Shown piece by piece: positions 13,301-25,225 of a stretch of 64,000 nt of DNA. Made by a program: the position numbers and the translations under genes. Within the stretch, counting starts at the first letter, position 1. The number at the start of each line of letters is the position of its first letter. Origin of the DNA: Lunularia cruciata (taxonomy: Eukaryota > Streptophyta > Marchantiopsida > Lunulariales > Lunulariaceae); assembly GCA_948567375.1 (NCBI GenBank), contig OX419762.1:50263034-50327033 (forward strand), written 5' to 3'. The notes beneath the pieces were generated by a model. The model saw only the letters and a list, made by a program, of their open reading frames with translations, did no database searches and was not told the DNA's origin.

Positions 13301-13668
13301 TTTGATACAAGTTTAGCTCACGTTGAACAAAGCTTTGTGATATTTAATCGTAGAGTTATATTTCCTTAGAATTTACATATTAAAATTTAAGTTTTTTATA
13401 CTATTTTATTGATTTAAATTAACTTAATGATTTTGATCAACATGACCGGAAATAAAACAATTCTTCGCATAATTCTTTTACATTGTTGGCCCATTCACTC
13501 GAACTAATAACAACATCAAAGTTATAGTATTCCTGTACTGACAAGGAAAAGGAACAGAATCCCAACGAAGCGGCTTGCTCCTAACCGCTGTATATTGTCC
13601 GTTGGGTAAAGTATATGGTACTCGTGGTCAGTGTCTACCCGTCCCGCTCTGGACGATAGGAACCCACA

Positions 13669-13799
13669 TTTCCCCCGACGGGGAAGCGAAGGGGGAGGAA
13701 GCAGGAGGGGCAAATGTGCGACCAAATGCTCGTTTGAAGTTGCACGTCCCCGTCTCGTGTCCCGCGCAAACTCTTAAGGTCTGCTGTTGAGATTCCCGC
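13669..13799 (+). promoter_or_regulatory. E2F-type sites upstream of ORC6
   Basis: Two octamers match the E2F consensus WTTSSCSS: TTTCCCCC at 13669-13676 and ATTCCCGC at 13792-13799. They lie 345 and 222 bp upstream of the ORC6 start codon, within a GC-rich stretch that contrasts with the AT-rich DNA to the left. Plant ORC genes are known E2F targets expressed at G1/S, so a role as E2F/DP sites is plausible. Short matches arise by chance, and the transcription start is not known. Confidence 0.5.
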
Positions 13800-14020
13800 G
13801 CACTCAGTGATTGCTCCTTCCCGCTCTTTCATTCCTCGCCACCTCGTGCTGTTCTTCCCACTCAAACATGTCGACCTCGGACGCAGTATTTGTGGAGCTT
13901 GACCACTGGAGTTCAACGCCGGCTGTATGGAGATTTATGCTCCTTAGTTCCGGAGCGCGATTCAGTCGATATAATTCGAAGATCTTGCCGGCTTGAAGGC
14001 TGTGGTTGGAACGTTTCACC

Positions 14021-16507
14021 ATGGATATGAAACAACTGCGAGCTAAGCTAGGGCTGCCTGACGATTTGAAGCTGATCAGGAAAGCTGAGGAATTGCACAG
14101 GCTGAGCCGCGTGCACTTCAATTCCTCCGCACTTGGCGTGGTAAGCTTCTAATCATTCAAATCAATTCCACCCTGAACTTGGCGCACCGTATGTCGATGT
14201 CGAGCATCGACGTGTGAATCTCATATCAATTCCGATTTTTACAGGGTGAAGTCTGCAAAGCTGTTCTCTGCTTCGAGTTGGCGTGCATTTCGTAAGTCCC
14301 CCATCATTTTCTGTGCCGAAAACCGTAAGAAATGCGGGAGTGCCACTCCCAGAATTTGGGAACTCTTCTATCATAGGAATTCGGGGTTGGAGTATAAGGC
14401 ATACGTTTGCATCATTTGTTTCCGCTGGATATCACACTTGTTTTGGCTGCTGCACTAAATTCTTTTATAACGATTGGTTGGAATTCTCCGCCCTCCTGAG
14501 CAGGATGCACATTGCATTTGATCGACAGAAGGCTATTCGGTGCAGCGGTTTGTCCGAAAAGGCTTATACAAGATCTTCTAGTGCAATGCAAAACGCGCTC
14601 AACCTGAGGTGATTTATACGGGAACCAAGTTTTCATTCCATTGTGGATCTATAATTAATGAATCAAGTTCATCTTTTTGCTTTCACAACTTAGCTGAAAA
14701 TGTACACGTAAACATCTTGCAGGAAAAAGCTCGACGTGCGTGAGCTTGCTGTGCAATTTGGCTGCGTGAGGTTGATCAGATTAACGCAAGAAGTCTTGGC
14801 TCTGTAAGTTCCAGATTGTCCCCGCATGAGTGGGAATTCCTGATATGGGAGAGTACTCTGCTATGTTAAAAGCCTAATAGTTCAACTTCTCATTTTGAAA
14901 TGTTGAAACTATCTACCTTCGTATCAACAGAGGAGCTCGGTGGTTCGGTCTATGTGTGATAGTACGCGTCGATAGTGAGCTAATTTTCGAACATTTCTTT
15001 GTTATTGCTCGTGCGGACACCAGTTATCAGAAAAGATTTGTGGCTGCCCTACCTGAAGCACGAAGATCGAGTGCTGACTTCAATAGACCAACCTTTACGG
15101 CCGTGGCCTTCTTCCTTTGTGCCCGGAAAAATAAGGTAACATATTTTGATGTACTGTTTTCCAGTGACTAGTGAATACCGTAAGGAGGGTTCATTTTGCC
15201 TATGTTACTGGGTTTGACAGATTTCTTCCGTGGTCCTTCGTTGCAGCTGAAGGTAGACAAGACAAAGTTGATAGACCTATGTGGAACCTCCGATGCAGAA
15301 TTCAACAACGTAAGTGATCGACTATTTTCTTCAGTTTCACATCTTGTTGATACTCTCATACTACCCTGTAGCTTTGGGCACTACGAGAGCATGTTGGTCC
15401 AGTTCTTTTATTTCCTCTCCAGGTGTCTTACATGCCGTTAGCTACATTCACATTCGTTGTACCCTACGATTTCTGACAGTTCTTCCTTGTTCCATCAGGT
15501 CTGCGCCTCTATGTTGGATCTCTGTTTTGATACAATTGGCACACAGAAAGAGAAGAAGGAGAAAAAAAATATCAAAGCAAATCGAGGTCAGTCTGGTGTG
15601 TCCCGAATTTCCATATACCTTGATGCTTGATGATGAGCGTTTTGTTACCCATCAATTATCCATGTGCTCACTCACCTCTCTGTTTGTTGCAGATTTACTC
15701 GATTCTCTTCCCCGGAAAAGGAAAAGTTTTAGTAGTGATGAGTCAGAGTCTGAAGGAGAGGAGCTCGATAAGGAAAACGCTGCCGTGGTGAGTAACACCT
15801 ATTTTTGGAGAGATATTTCAGATATTTTACACCGAACTAGCCTGTATGCGCGCCTAAAGGGTTGTATAAAATTGTCAACGTATGCAGATGTTAGCCTGTT
15901 TACGAGGTGTTTGATGCATGTATTGAACCGGTTGCCTTTCTAGGTCCCTGGTCTTAAAAGATCAAAGAAGAGCACTGAGAACGCCCTGTATGAGGAATGG
16001 AAGTCTGCGCTTATGACTGCCCGAGCGGCCGTCAAGCATTCTGTATTAGGAGGTGCTTTTTCATCCCATATTACTTGTATTTGAGCTGCCTACATTTTCT
16101 TATCAAGTTGACATTGTCTCGTGGAAGGTTATGGCTCAGTTATCATTCTAATTTCAAGAGGACTTGGATCTTTGTAGCAGAACCTATGAAGCCAAAATCT
16201 GGAGTGCAGACTTCGATCTGCAAATTTGTCAACGTTGCAACTCAAGAGTAGTTGCTTAGAGGCAGGCTGGAAAGTGATTCTAGTCATTCCTCCTTTGTTA
16301 TATAATAGATACAATGATACTCAGGTTAGAGATTTTAGTTTAGAAACTTTTGCGAGGCAATGATGTCACTTCTAGGTGCCTGAGTCCGCCAACTTGCGGG
16401 GAAAGGTGCGCCATATGTCGCCTGTTGTTGAAGACGTCCCAGAGGAAGCCTACATTGTGGTTCAGCGAGTCGCCGCAAAGTTGTTACTAAAGGACAAAAG
16501 TTTATAG
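14021..16507 (+). CDS. ORC6: Origin recognition complex subunit 6 (10 exons)
   Basis: ORC6 belongs to the nuclear complex that marks replication origins and helps load the MCM helicase. Exons inferred by splice signals and family pattern: 14021-14140, 14245-14291, 14504-14608, 14723-14803, 15024-15135, 15247-15309, 15499-15586, 15693-15787, 15944-16042, 16376-16507. All introns are GT-AG and phases match throughout, giving 942 nt and 313 aa (plant ORC6 is usually about 280-290 aa). The N-terminal TFIIB-like cyclin fold is well kept: LGLPDDLKLIRKAEELHRL, GEVCKAVLCFELA, FDRQKAIRCSGLSEKAYTRS, LDVRELAVQFGCVRLI, ALPEARRSSADFNRPTFTAVAF and DKTKLIDLCGTSDAEFN. A Lys/Glu-rich linker follows (KEKKEKK), then a basic and acidic stretch with SSDESESEGEELD, and a YEEWKSAL block near the C-terminus. 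The ninth donor (GTATTA, after AAGCATTCT) was chosen because it keeps the last exon open; the alternative at GGTGCT would stop after two codons. The first ATG precedes the conserved helix without other upstream in-frame coding. Confidence 0.93.
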
Positions 16508-16727
16508 AAATCTGAATGTTAACCCCCATTGGATCGACAGTTGTGTTTAGTACCTAAGAACATTTCATTCAGCCAAGCTTTACTCTAGTAAAGTCGTCTT
16601 TGATAATCATCTGCTACACGGTTTCCCTTTTCATGTCTACGAACTGAAGGATAATTATAAGGAGTGACGCCTTGGCTTGGGTTATTGCTTGAAATTTCTC
16701 CCTGCGTCACTCGGATGTCACTCCAGT

Positions 16728-16840
16728 AAGAAAGCAAGGCGAACGCGTAGAATATCAAGAAGGATGGGAAGACCCCATCAAGCTGTACAAGGAAGAGACT
16801 TAAGAGCTAAAATGGGGCTGAGCCCCAAGAAGAACATTGT
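16728..16840 (-). mobile_element. LINE 3' fragment (RLE-type family), copy 1
   Basis: The segment GAAAGCAAGGCGAACGCGTAG ... GGATGGGAAGACCCCATCAA ... AAAATGGGGCTGAGCCCC is the reverse complement of the 3' end of the LINE at 57267-58825. It lies 220 bp past the ORC6 stop codon and possibly within the 3' transcript region. Only about 110 bp remain, a strong 5' truncation. Confidence 0.82.
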
Positions 16841-16947
16841 CACAATTTTAGTCAATGAGTTGCTCGTATGTGATGTTCGGCCGACAAGATCGTCCGCACA
16901 TCCTAACTGTCCAAATAAATGAAATTCACTGGAGCACAAAACAGGTT

Positions 16948-16980
16948 ACTCGTGTACCGCTACTACGGCGGTACACGAGT
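16948..16980. other. Perfect 13-bp inverted repeat with 7-nt loop
   Basis: Arm ACTCGTGTACCGC at 16948-16960, loop TACTACG, and perfectly complementary arm at 16968-16980. As RNA or DNA it could form a strong hairpin. It lies about 440 bp downstream of the ORC6 stop and just past an AATAAA at 16914-16919. Function unknown. Confidence 0.85.
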
Positions 16981-19040
16981 TATCAGTCACTTTAATTGGT
17001 CTGAAAATTACCCAGCTTTCTTGCATGAAACGTGGTAAAGGCCCCTTAGACACTACTCAGTTCACGGATATTTCTTGCAGACAGCAATTGTGATGTGTAC
17101 ACATGACGAAACGAAATGCATGTTTCCTTGGTCAATGTTACCTCTCAGACTGGCCCAACGTGAAGGCAGTGCCGCATATGTAGGAGTCTGATTCGCACTA
17201 GACAGCACTTTCGAACGTATCCAGCAACCTTCGCGAAGGATAAACCAGAAAATGCTGCATCTACTCATCAATATCAGGTACAGTCACATTTTGCTTGAGT
17301 GGATGGTTAGTTGATGGACTGTGAGTGGATCACGAAGATCAGACATTTCTAATTCTATGGAAAAGCTTCTGTTTTATTTGGCGGTTGGGTCCCTGGGCGA
17401 AATAAGCGCGTCTGTGAAGGAGCCCATAACCATCGGTCTGACGTCCATGAGGGCAAAAGCCGCAGGCGTCTGTTGTAGGGTACAAACAGCTGCCAAAGGA
17501 AAGCGTCCATAACAGGTCCCAAGAAGAGAACTGTCGGCGCTAGAAGTCTGACGAGAGAACTCGAACACTTGCAAACCAGATAGGATCCAGAAGCTTGGTG
17601 CTGTTCTCCACGAGAAAGCCTTATCCATTCCTTAATGACCTCAATCGTCTAACCACAGTTTCTGCATAGTCAGGGTCCTTTAAATGCGTATCAGAATGTT
17701 TCCAATGCAGTAATGTCCTCTTCGTGCAGTGCTGTATAAACAGGTCTGTTCAGATAACAAGTAAACCTCGGTCACATTGTTTAGATTACGGTATCTCAGC
17801 ACTGAAGCCTTGCGGCAGAAACCAGAAACTCTGGCTTCCCGCGCTATTAATACAAATATCCACCGAGAAACTCTACTACCATAAAGAGCCCACCCATGCG
17901 CGACTCAGTAAGTTCTAAGATTAAAGGCCTAGTCATCGGCTTCATAATTGTACTTCGAGGCGTCGAGAGGAACTACAGTGCTACAACATCTCATTCCATT
18001 GAACAAGATTACGGTCAGAGAGCAGATGCTCTGGTAAGCATAAAGCCGAAAACAGCAGTAGAAGCAGGATTGCGCCTTTACTGTTATATTCGTTACAATT
18101 ATTACCAGTGGCAAATTACTGCCGTAGTTAAAGGGCAGAGGAGTCTCTGTGCAGGTCAAGCATCCAGTCGAATTATCGAACAAGACAGGACGAAGATCAG
18201 AGAAAGGAGAAGACGAGAAGACGTTGCTGCAGAAGGACATGCGGAAGTACACATGCGTCAAACCAGATCGGGGAACTGTCATTTGAGCAGTGGTCCGGTT
18301 AGTCCACAGGGTCTGCAAAAGAACCCAGTTGCGGCGAGATTCTGCCAGCTGGCCCTTGTCCAGGGCCCGTGAGTCAACGAGGCCGACTGGATTATCTTCC
18401 GGCCACGCGCCAGCAGTTTGAGTCTTGGAGCACGTCATTGTCCCACCCGCAGGTTGATCTTGCGGTCGGTGTTGGCATTCTCTGATTGTTATGATATTCT
18501 GCTGCCTTTGAGATCTCATCGACTGAAGAATAACCTTATTGCTGAGGTCTGAGGCTTTCCTTCGTGCTGATTGCTTGCAATAGACGGGTAGAATTCAGTT
18601 GCTCCTTGTGTCCCAAAACCTTTCTTGTGGGAAGATATGGTATCAGAACTTCACTTGCCTCTTCACAGGTTGGGTTTCTAAACACTAGGACATACATCAC
18701 TATCGTTACTTAGACTAATGACTTGGGTTGAACCTCACCATGAACGTCATATTCTTTGCAAGGATAAAGTCTGCTTTTATCCTTGCTAGAGGAAAGTTCA
18801 CTCGATGTCCCGGACTTGGAGTAATGATCTCGATGGGCCTTCTTGCCCAGACGTGAAGTTGCATTTAGGCATAGAATCAACCATGAATTTCGAATGAATA
18901 AGGGTGTGTATGATGTAAATGAACAAGGTAAGCTTTAACAAGTTGGAAGCTGTAGTCTGGGCTGTTCTGGCAGAGCAGCCAATCAGATGCCCAGGCTGGG
19001 GTCGTAACAGTTATAGAGAAAGGGGGAGTGAAACGATAAC
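16981..19040. other. Intergenic spacer between ORC6 and VAMP72
   Basis: No domain was recognised on either strand. The longest open frame (minus strand, 18519-17929) has Cys-rich, low-information content with no recognisable motif, and it is overlapped by an open frame on the other strand. I regard it as non-coding. Confidence 0.5.
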
Positions 19041-19049
19041 GAGCACGCC

Positions 19050-20293
19050 ACCTGTGGATTCGGCCCCACCGCAGGCGCACTGCGGTAGCAGCGTTTGGCA
19101 CACCATAGTCGTCCGTCCCCCGACAGTTCCCGCTACGAGGCTGAAAACGGCGGGAATTCACTGCTGGCAATGCCTCCCTTCCCCCTCCCGCTGCTGCTGA
19201 CAGTTCCCGCTTTCTCGCTCCCTTCAAGCCCTTCGTCTGCCATCTTCCCCTCTCGCACCAAGGGAAGAGCGCTTAGTGCACACGGAACGAAGGAGCTGTG
19301 TGCAATCCCACATTGCACTGAGCGCGTGCACTCATCACGCTTCCGATCTCTCCCTCTGTCTCCCTATTTGTCATCTCGCTTCTTGCTCTGAATTAGTTTT
19401 TCGCTCTTTCTTCCACATTCTTGTCTGGGCGTCTCTCTCACTCCCTTATTCCTCCACTTTTACTGGTTAGAAGTCACCCCGCCTGTCTGTCTGCTCCTCG
19501 CCATTATCGCTCTCCGCTGGTCCGGCTCGTCTGTCGCCTGCTGTAAGTGGCCTGGTTTTTGTCTTTATTATCTGCTTGCTGGTCTCAAGTGCTAGAGATC
19601 GGTTGCGAGGAAGGAGTTTGAGGAGCAGTTTGAGGAAGTTTTGGATCTAGGATAACCTTCATCTTTTATTGACAATAATTGGGGAACTGAGCTGTGGTTT
19701 TTTGGGGATCGGTTGCAGATCGATGGGGAATGGGGCTGTGAACCGGGAATTGGCTGGAGAAGTTTTCGTCTGAGGTTTTACGCGGTTTTCGGTGCTGTAG
19801 TGCGAGCACGGTGTCTGAGAGGCGGAAGAAGCAGAAGAGTTTGCCCCGGAAGAGTTCTGATTCGGGTAAGGAGGTACTGGTGATGCATTTAAGATGGTCG
19901 TATATTTGTGCAGGAGGCGAGGGCTTGAAATCTGTAGTGGACCGTGGGTGGAGAGGAGCTGGTCTCGAGTATCATAGACGCTTTTCCGTTTGTGGCATTC
20001 GCTATGGATGGTTGATTTTGTCCTGAGTAGCATACGGCCGTTAATAGTTTCCAATTATCTCCCACTCTGCTCTCATATCATAATCTTTGGAATATGTATG
20101 AACCACCACTACTAAAACCGACTATAAGAAGACTCTTGCACATGCCCTGGGGACCAGCACAAGCTGGAAAGTTTTGAGTTAATTATTCATCGTTGCGGAG
20201 TGCGTCCTATTTACCTGATCTAGTTTGTAGATAAGGCGGATTCACCTTGAAACCCTCTGCTTTCTCAGGAATCAGGAGTCGGAACTCGTGAAG
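19050..20293 (+). promoter_or_regulatory. VAMP72 promoter and 5' leader with probable leader intron
   Basis: A GC-rich then pyrimidine-rich stretch (about 19050-19500, many CTCTC/CCCTC runs) is typical of plant core promoter and leader DNA. A donor GTAAGG at 19866 and an acceptor TTTCTCAG ending at 20270 would remove about 405 bp and leave a short leader (GAATCAGGAGTCGG...) directly before the ATG at 20294. Leader introns are common in plant housekeeping genes. This is inferred from splice signals only. Confidence 0.5.
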
Positions 20294-21918
20294 ATGGCTA
20301 TTTTGTACGCCCTAGTGGCTCGAGGTACTGTTGTGCTTGCGGAGTTCAGTGCAGCATCAGGCAATGCGAATTCCGTCGCACGTCGAATACTGGAGAAATT
20401 ACCAGCCAGCGGAGACAGCCGAGTATCTTATTCTCAAGATCGGCATATTTTCCATCTCATGAAGGCCGATGGCTTGACCTATTTGTGCATGGCCAACGAT
20501 ACATTCGGAAGTACGTCCCCTGACCTTGTTGTTCGCCTCCTTAATTTTATGTTATATCACGAGTGTTTCACCTCTTAGGCATTTCTGTAACTAGATCTGA
20601 CGTCGTGACGGACGGTGCAGCGGATATATGTAAATGTAGTGGCGCACCTGGATACGAACCTTCATGGGTGTGCTTGATATGAGTCCGCAAATATTCTGTA
20701 CTGCGTAAGTTCCTTTTGGTTCCACCATAGGCAGATGGAGTGTTGACAACCAAGGCGCTTACCACATATGTGAGCAGCACTGACAAGGTCTCGTCATTTT
20801 CAGGGAGAATTCCTTTCGCCTATCTGGAAGACATACAAATGCGATTTGTAAAGACCTACGGTCGAGGGGCACTGACAGCTCTGGCCTACGCATATAATGA
20901 TGAATTCTCTCGAGTTTTACATCAGCAGATGGAGTACTTTTCTAGCAACCCTAATGCCGACACTATCAACAGGGTTAAGGGAGAAATCGCAGAGGCAAGT
21001 TCTCAACTTCCCGTGTTGAAGATTGGGAGATGAAACCCTCGCCAGATTTTATGTGAAGAGCTTCACTCCTCTAGGTCCCTCTCATCAGGGTTTTGGATCA
21101 ACGACTTGTCTTTTATCAAGAATGGTGCCAGAACGTGGAGCATCCCGCATTAATTTTTTTCTCCATTTGGTGCATGAGTCGAGGAGGTTGTCAAATGTGT
21201 CTGCAAAATCTTGCAACTACATACCTTTACGGAAATTCTCTCTAACTTCACGCGTTTTAAAGTTGTGACGTTCTTGTTGACTGATCAAATACCCGTTTCC
21301 TGTTCGATGACTCATAGGAGTGGGTCGCAACAGACCTGCCGTTTTAGGTTGAATCTGAGTCCAATTACAACTACTAACTGTTTCTCACGTGCACTTTGAT
21401 CTGCAGGTGCGCGCTGTTATGGTTGAGAACATTGACAAGGTATTGGAAAGAGGAGACAGGATAGAGCTGTTGGTGGACAAGACAGCGACCATACATGATA
21501 ATACTTTCCGCTTCAAGAAGCAGTCTCGTCGTCTGCGTCAGGCTCTATGGATCAAGAATGCAAAGCTTCTGTAGGTTATTTTACATTGTAACCGTAATTG
21601 TTGCAATCTAGTTTTTATTTTTTCTATGTGGGCAGTCCTGTGAGCCACTTCCCGTACTCAATTCTGACTCTGAGCATGCTTCCCGTAATTTTTGGTATTC
21701 AAATTCGTATATTGTATAAGAGCTTCTAAGGAGCGAATTCGAATGTAATTTAGATACTTGGAATTAGATCGAGTTTTGCTGTCTGTGCCGTATACATTAT
21801 TCTGATATTTTTACGTTACGATTGCAGGGCATCTTTGACTTGCGTTATTTTGATTATCCTCTACATTATCATTGCCTTCATGTGTGGAGGGATCCTATTA
21901 TATGGCTGCCACGCTTAG
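20294..21918 (+). CDS. VAMP72: Longin R-SNARE, VAMP72 family (4 exons)
   Basis: R-SNAREs of this plant-specific group sit on secretory or endosomal vesicles and zip with Qa, Qb and Qc SNAREs to drive fusion. Inferred exons are 20294-20510, 20804-20994, 21407-21570 and 21828-21918, giving 663 nt and 220 aa, the usual length of the family. Domains: longin domain at about residues 1-125 (ALVARGTVVLAEFSAASGN, RILEKLP, FHLMKADGLTYLCMAND, RIPFAYLEDI); R-SNARE motif at about 130-190 (VRAVMVENIDKVLERGDRIE, with Arg of LERG in the zero layer); and a C-terminal anchor in the last exon (ASLTCVILIILYIIIAFMCG, ending GILLYGCHA). Intron 2 begins GC (GAG|GCAAGT), a GC-AG intron, because only this join keeps the SNARE helix in frame. 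The TM segment and phases agree across all joins. The longin domain diverges more than the SNARE motif from the common VAMP721 type, so assignment to a VAMP721/724/727-like branch is open. Confidence 0.93.
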
Positions 21919-22504
21919 TTAATTTATCGAAAAATCAAAAGCAGGTCCCGTTCCCCTTTCTGGTCGAGGTTTGCGTTTTGGAGCGAAGATGCCAGCCGGA
22001 GTTTCCAAATGTATTTCATAAAGTTTATTGGCTCTTTCATCATCAGGAATGATGTTACTAGCCATGTGGAAGATTTGAGAGTGGGACCTGGATGGGGTGC
22101 TTGGACGACAGTATGTGGGGAAAGACATGTTTTTGTGAGAGAATCGAGCGCCTGCTTCGAGATCTCGACCTAATAGGGCTTCAGTGGTGGGGCTGCTTAC
22201 CAGCAATAGCAGGTTTGAAGTATGTCCTTGTCGTGGCACCACAAGTGTCCAAGTACGTCTGGAGAACTGGGCACTAGTGGAGCCATCTAGTTTTGCCTCT
22301 GCTATATGAGATTATTTATCCTTCGTAGAAACCATGTAGGTTAAAATTGGCGTGTGTATATTTGTAAGTGTAAAGTTTCACTCGAATGTCGAAAGATGGG
22401 AATTCTATTAGAACTTCAGCTGACTCAGATCCTCTGAAGAAGAGCATCGTGTTTAAAGATTTCTTTGGCGAAAAAGAGAAAAAATCATAAACTTCATTCT
22501 TCAG
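21919..22504 (+). other. Probable 3' untranslated region and spacer after VAMP72
   Basis: No coding pattern was recognised. A 3' transcript end is expected here, but no clear AATAAA signal stands out close to the stop codon. Confidence 0.4.
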
Positions 22505-23791
22505 CACTAAAGCTCTAATGGCTGGGATTCACTTGGCAATCAAAATGTTTAAATATGCAATTTAACCCGTCGCGCAAAGAGTTTGAATTATCCCAAAAGC
22601 ACTGGGCTCGGAAATATGTATCGCAACATTCCCCTTTCCTGGTTCCTGTAAATTTGCAAGTTTAGGTTTTCTGGGAAAGGAAAAGATCATAGCTTTCGGG
22701 GTTTAGGACACTGTATTGAAGGCATGTACTAACCCGTTGTCAACGGAGTGCATATACTTCATTCTTTTACTTCCGAGTTCATGTGCAGACATGGATAGCT
22801 TATGGCTACTTCTGGAGAGTGACCTTTCTCTTGCTGCAGCAGTAACTGACCCCTGTGTTCTTAGGAAAAAGATGTCTGCCACGTCTTTACTGTTTTACTC
22901 TACCTGCATCACGTTGTATGGCATGTAGAATCTGGTTGATGGGTCCCTTGTTATGGTGACCATCCCACATATATGTAAAGAGACTACGCGTTCAACATAT
23001 TAGACTATCTGGTACCGTAGTCAGTAGAAACCATACGATGTCCATCGAGAATCTAAAGCAAGGGAAAGGCGTCAAGCGACAAGGACACTGTAAAAAGGAC
23101 ACTGTAAAAAGTTACAGACAAGCGACTCGAGACAGGATGAGTGACTCATGATCAGCAGCGTTGCTAGTGAGACAGTATGGAAATTTGTGAGCACATGTTT
23201 GTTTCAGCTGGACTTCACCTTCGGTTCCAGTTCTCTTAATCTAGAAAGATGACTTCAAGTAGATCCCTCTCAATAACAACGACTCTCCACCCCTCGTCCT
23301 TCTACCACCAGGTACCGTGCTTGGGTGTTTTATGTTCTATTAAATTGTCTCTACTCCAAAAGAACTTGTTTGAACTCTCAATATGATTGTTCAGCTGGAA
23401 GAGGATCAAAATCGAAAAGCTTTACCTTCTCTGGCTTCCGATCCCTCCTCGACTGTTCAAGAAGTTTTTCGGCATCAAAACCGTTGAACTTCTGCGGTGA
23501 AGTTAAATGTGTCTGTAGCCTCAAATTGTATGTGTTTTCATCGGAATCATAATCGCCCAATCTTACAGCAGGTAAACTATGTTTGCTCATAGTTTGCTGC
23601 ACTTTCTGATGTTGCAATTCCAAATGCTACACATTTGGACTTTTAGGGTCTATGAAGTTTCAATTAAAACTCATATTTCCACAGGAAATCTATAAGCAAC
23701 TTGAGGTTTGCACATGCAATCATTAAGCAACTTGAGAAGCCTCAACATGTCAATCAAACTTTTTGTTCGATATCTTCTTATGTTTGAAAGG

Positions 23792-23981
23792 TTGGAACGT
23801 AATGGTAGGAAGACTCTCCATCCTCTTTAAATTTAATATAGATAATTCATCGTGATTAAGATTAAAATGCCACAAGGTATTTTATTTATTGGAACGTGAT
23901 GCTGGGAAGGCTCTCCATCCCCTTAAAATTTAAAATGGATATTTCATCGTGATTAAGATTAAAATGTTACAAGATAAATGT
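23792..23981. repeat. 97-bp tandem duplication
   Basis: Two diverged copies start TTGGAACGTRATG at 23792 and 23889; both contain CTCTCCATCC, TTTAAA, and TTCATCGTGATTAAGATTAA. It lies inside segmental copy A and is not seen in copy B. Confidence 0.8.
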
Positions 23982-24435
23982 GGACATCTCTATAATCAAG
24001 CTACCGAGTTGGGAAAAGTGGCATCTATATAGTCAAGTTCCATAGAAGAGAAGCTAACCGAAAACAAGACAGTCTAGAACATGATGAAGTAAAGACAAAG
24101 GTTGCCTTGTAAACAAAGATTAGTACCGAATGTTGTTTATGCGCTTTTTAAGTTCTTCCTTCATCAAGAAACAAGATAACCTAGTTCTTGTCTTTACGCA
24201 TGTTCTCCACAAAAGTCGTGCAAGTATAAAATTTGCGAGTATTGTTTGATAGAGCTCTCTAGAACATACCAAGAAAGTCACAAAGAACAAAACATCGGTA
24301 TTTGTTCACTGTTCGAGCTAATGCCTCTAAATTCAAATAAAATTGTATCTTAGTTTGCTCTTTAAGAACAAAAGATATGATAATTTCTGGACATATGGAG
24401 ATCAATGTATATTAGATATAGTATATTAACTCTTT

Positions 24436-25225
24436 GGGAGAAAAGTAGACCTCATAGAACACAAGAAGGATGGGAAGACCCCATCAAGCTGTATAGGGGA
24501 GAGACAAAAGAGGTAGAATGGTGCTAAACCCCAATAGTATAGATATGAGAAATCTGCACCTAAGATATCCAAGCTATGCAAGTCATAAGGTCTACAAAAC
24601 TACTTGAGCATCCGAAGAAGCATCTCCTAAAGTGATTGCTCTCCTATGGATTGCACCAGCCAATTCTCTCTATAGAGCAATGTACACATGCTATCAAAGT
24701 ATTAGAGTATCAAAGTATGCTACAAAGTATTAGAGTGAAAGTGGTACCACTTGGCATCTAATATGATAAGCTCTCGTGCACTCCTTGACAAATGTGTTGA
24801 ACGTCATGTACATTGCTCCATATAACTTCAAGGCTAGAGGAACAAAGAGTTAACCTTGCTACATACCTCTATACTTGGAGACCTTATGTGCTGCTAAACC
24901 ACTCGCTGCCCATCCAAGAAGATGAGTAATCACTCGCTCCAAAATTGCATCACAATTAGGGTCTATAGTGGCGGATGTTGTGGTTACATCTGCCACTATC
25001 ACCTGAATATCTCGGACCAAGTATAAGTTTGCTCTGACACGTGTCGTATGCAAAAAATATGGCTCCCTCCAAGCAAGGTATCCATTTTCTCGTGCCATAG
25101 CAAACACTATATCCCTGATGGCATCATGCGTATCCCTTATGGCATCCTCTGTCCTCCATAAGGACACCGTGTCATCTGAACTGCTTCTGCATCTAGTGTA
25201 GAACTACACTCACACGTGAGTAATG
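24436..25225 (-). mobile_element. LINE fragment (RLE-type family), copy 2
   Basis: Antisense to the 3' 750 bp of the LINE at 57267-58825. The minus strand from 25167 to 24859 stays open for 102 codons and encodes part of the endonuclease domain: DAIRDIVFAMARENGYLAWR, TTRVRANLYLVRD and AASGLAAHKVSKYRGM. At the position of the amber codon at 58138 of the larger copy, this copy has a Gln codon. It is 5'-truncated near 25225, at the CCHC finger. CpG positions are widely changed to TG or CA. Confidence 0.88.

Larger units (their letters stand above)
5510..13600. other. AT-rich intergenic region, no recognisable gene
   Basis: Eight kilobases with a visibly much higher A+T content than the flanks. 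Open frames here (for example 10761-10390 on the minus strand) are rich in Phe, Ile, Tyr and Lys, as expected of random AT-rich DNA, and show no domain. It contains two long AT dinucleotide tracts, a 46-bp tandem duplication near 5945-6035 and a spaced direct repeat (10081-10153 and 10298-10370). It is probably old, decayed transposon-derived DNA. Confidence 0.7.

Noticed and set aside
13522-13916. Short open frames in the GC-rich region before ORC6
   Set aside because: No motif; they overlap the probable promoter and leader of ORC6.
15314-15943. 209-codon open frame overlapping ORC6 exons 7 and 8
   Set aside because: It runs through introns; the conserved ORC6 reading uses other frames with proper splice sites.
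17929-18519. 196-codon open frame on the minus strand between ORC6 and VAMP72
   Set aside because: No domain, unusual Cys/Thr/Ser content, and an overlapping open frame of similar length on the plus strand. Treated as chance.
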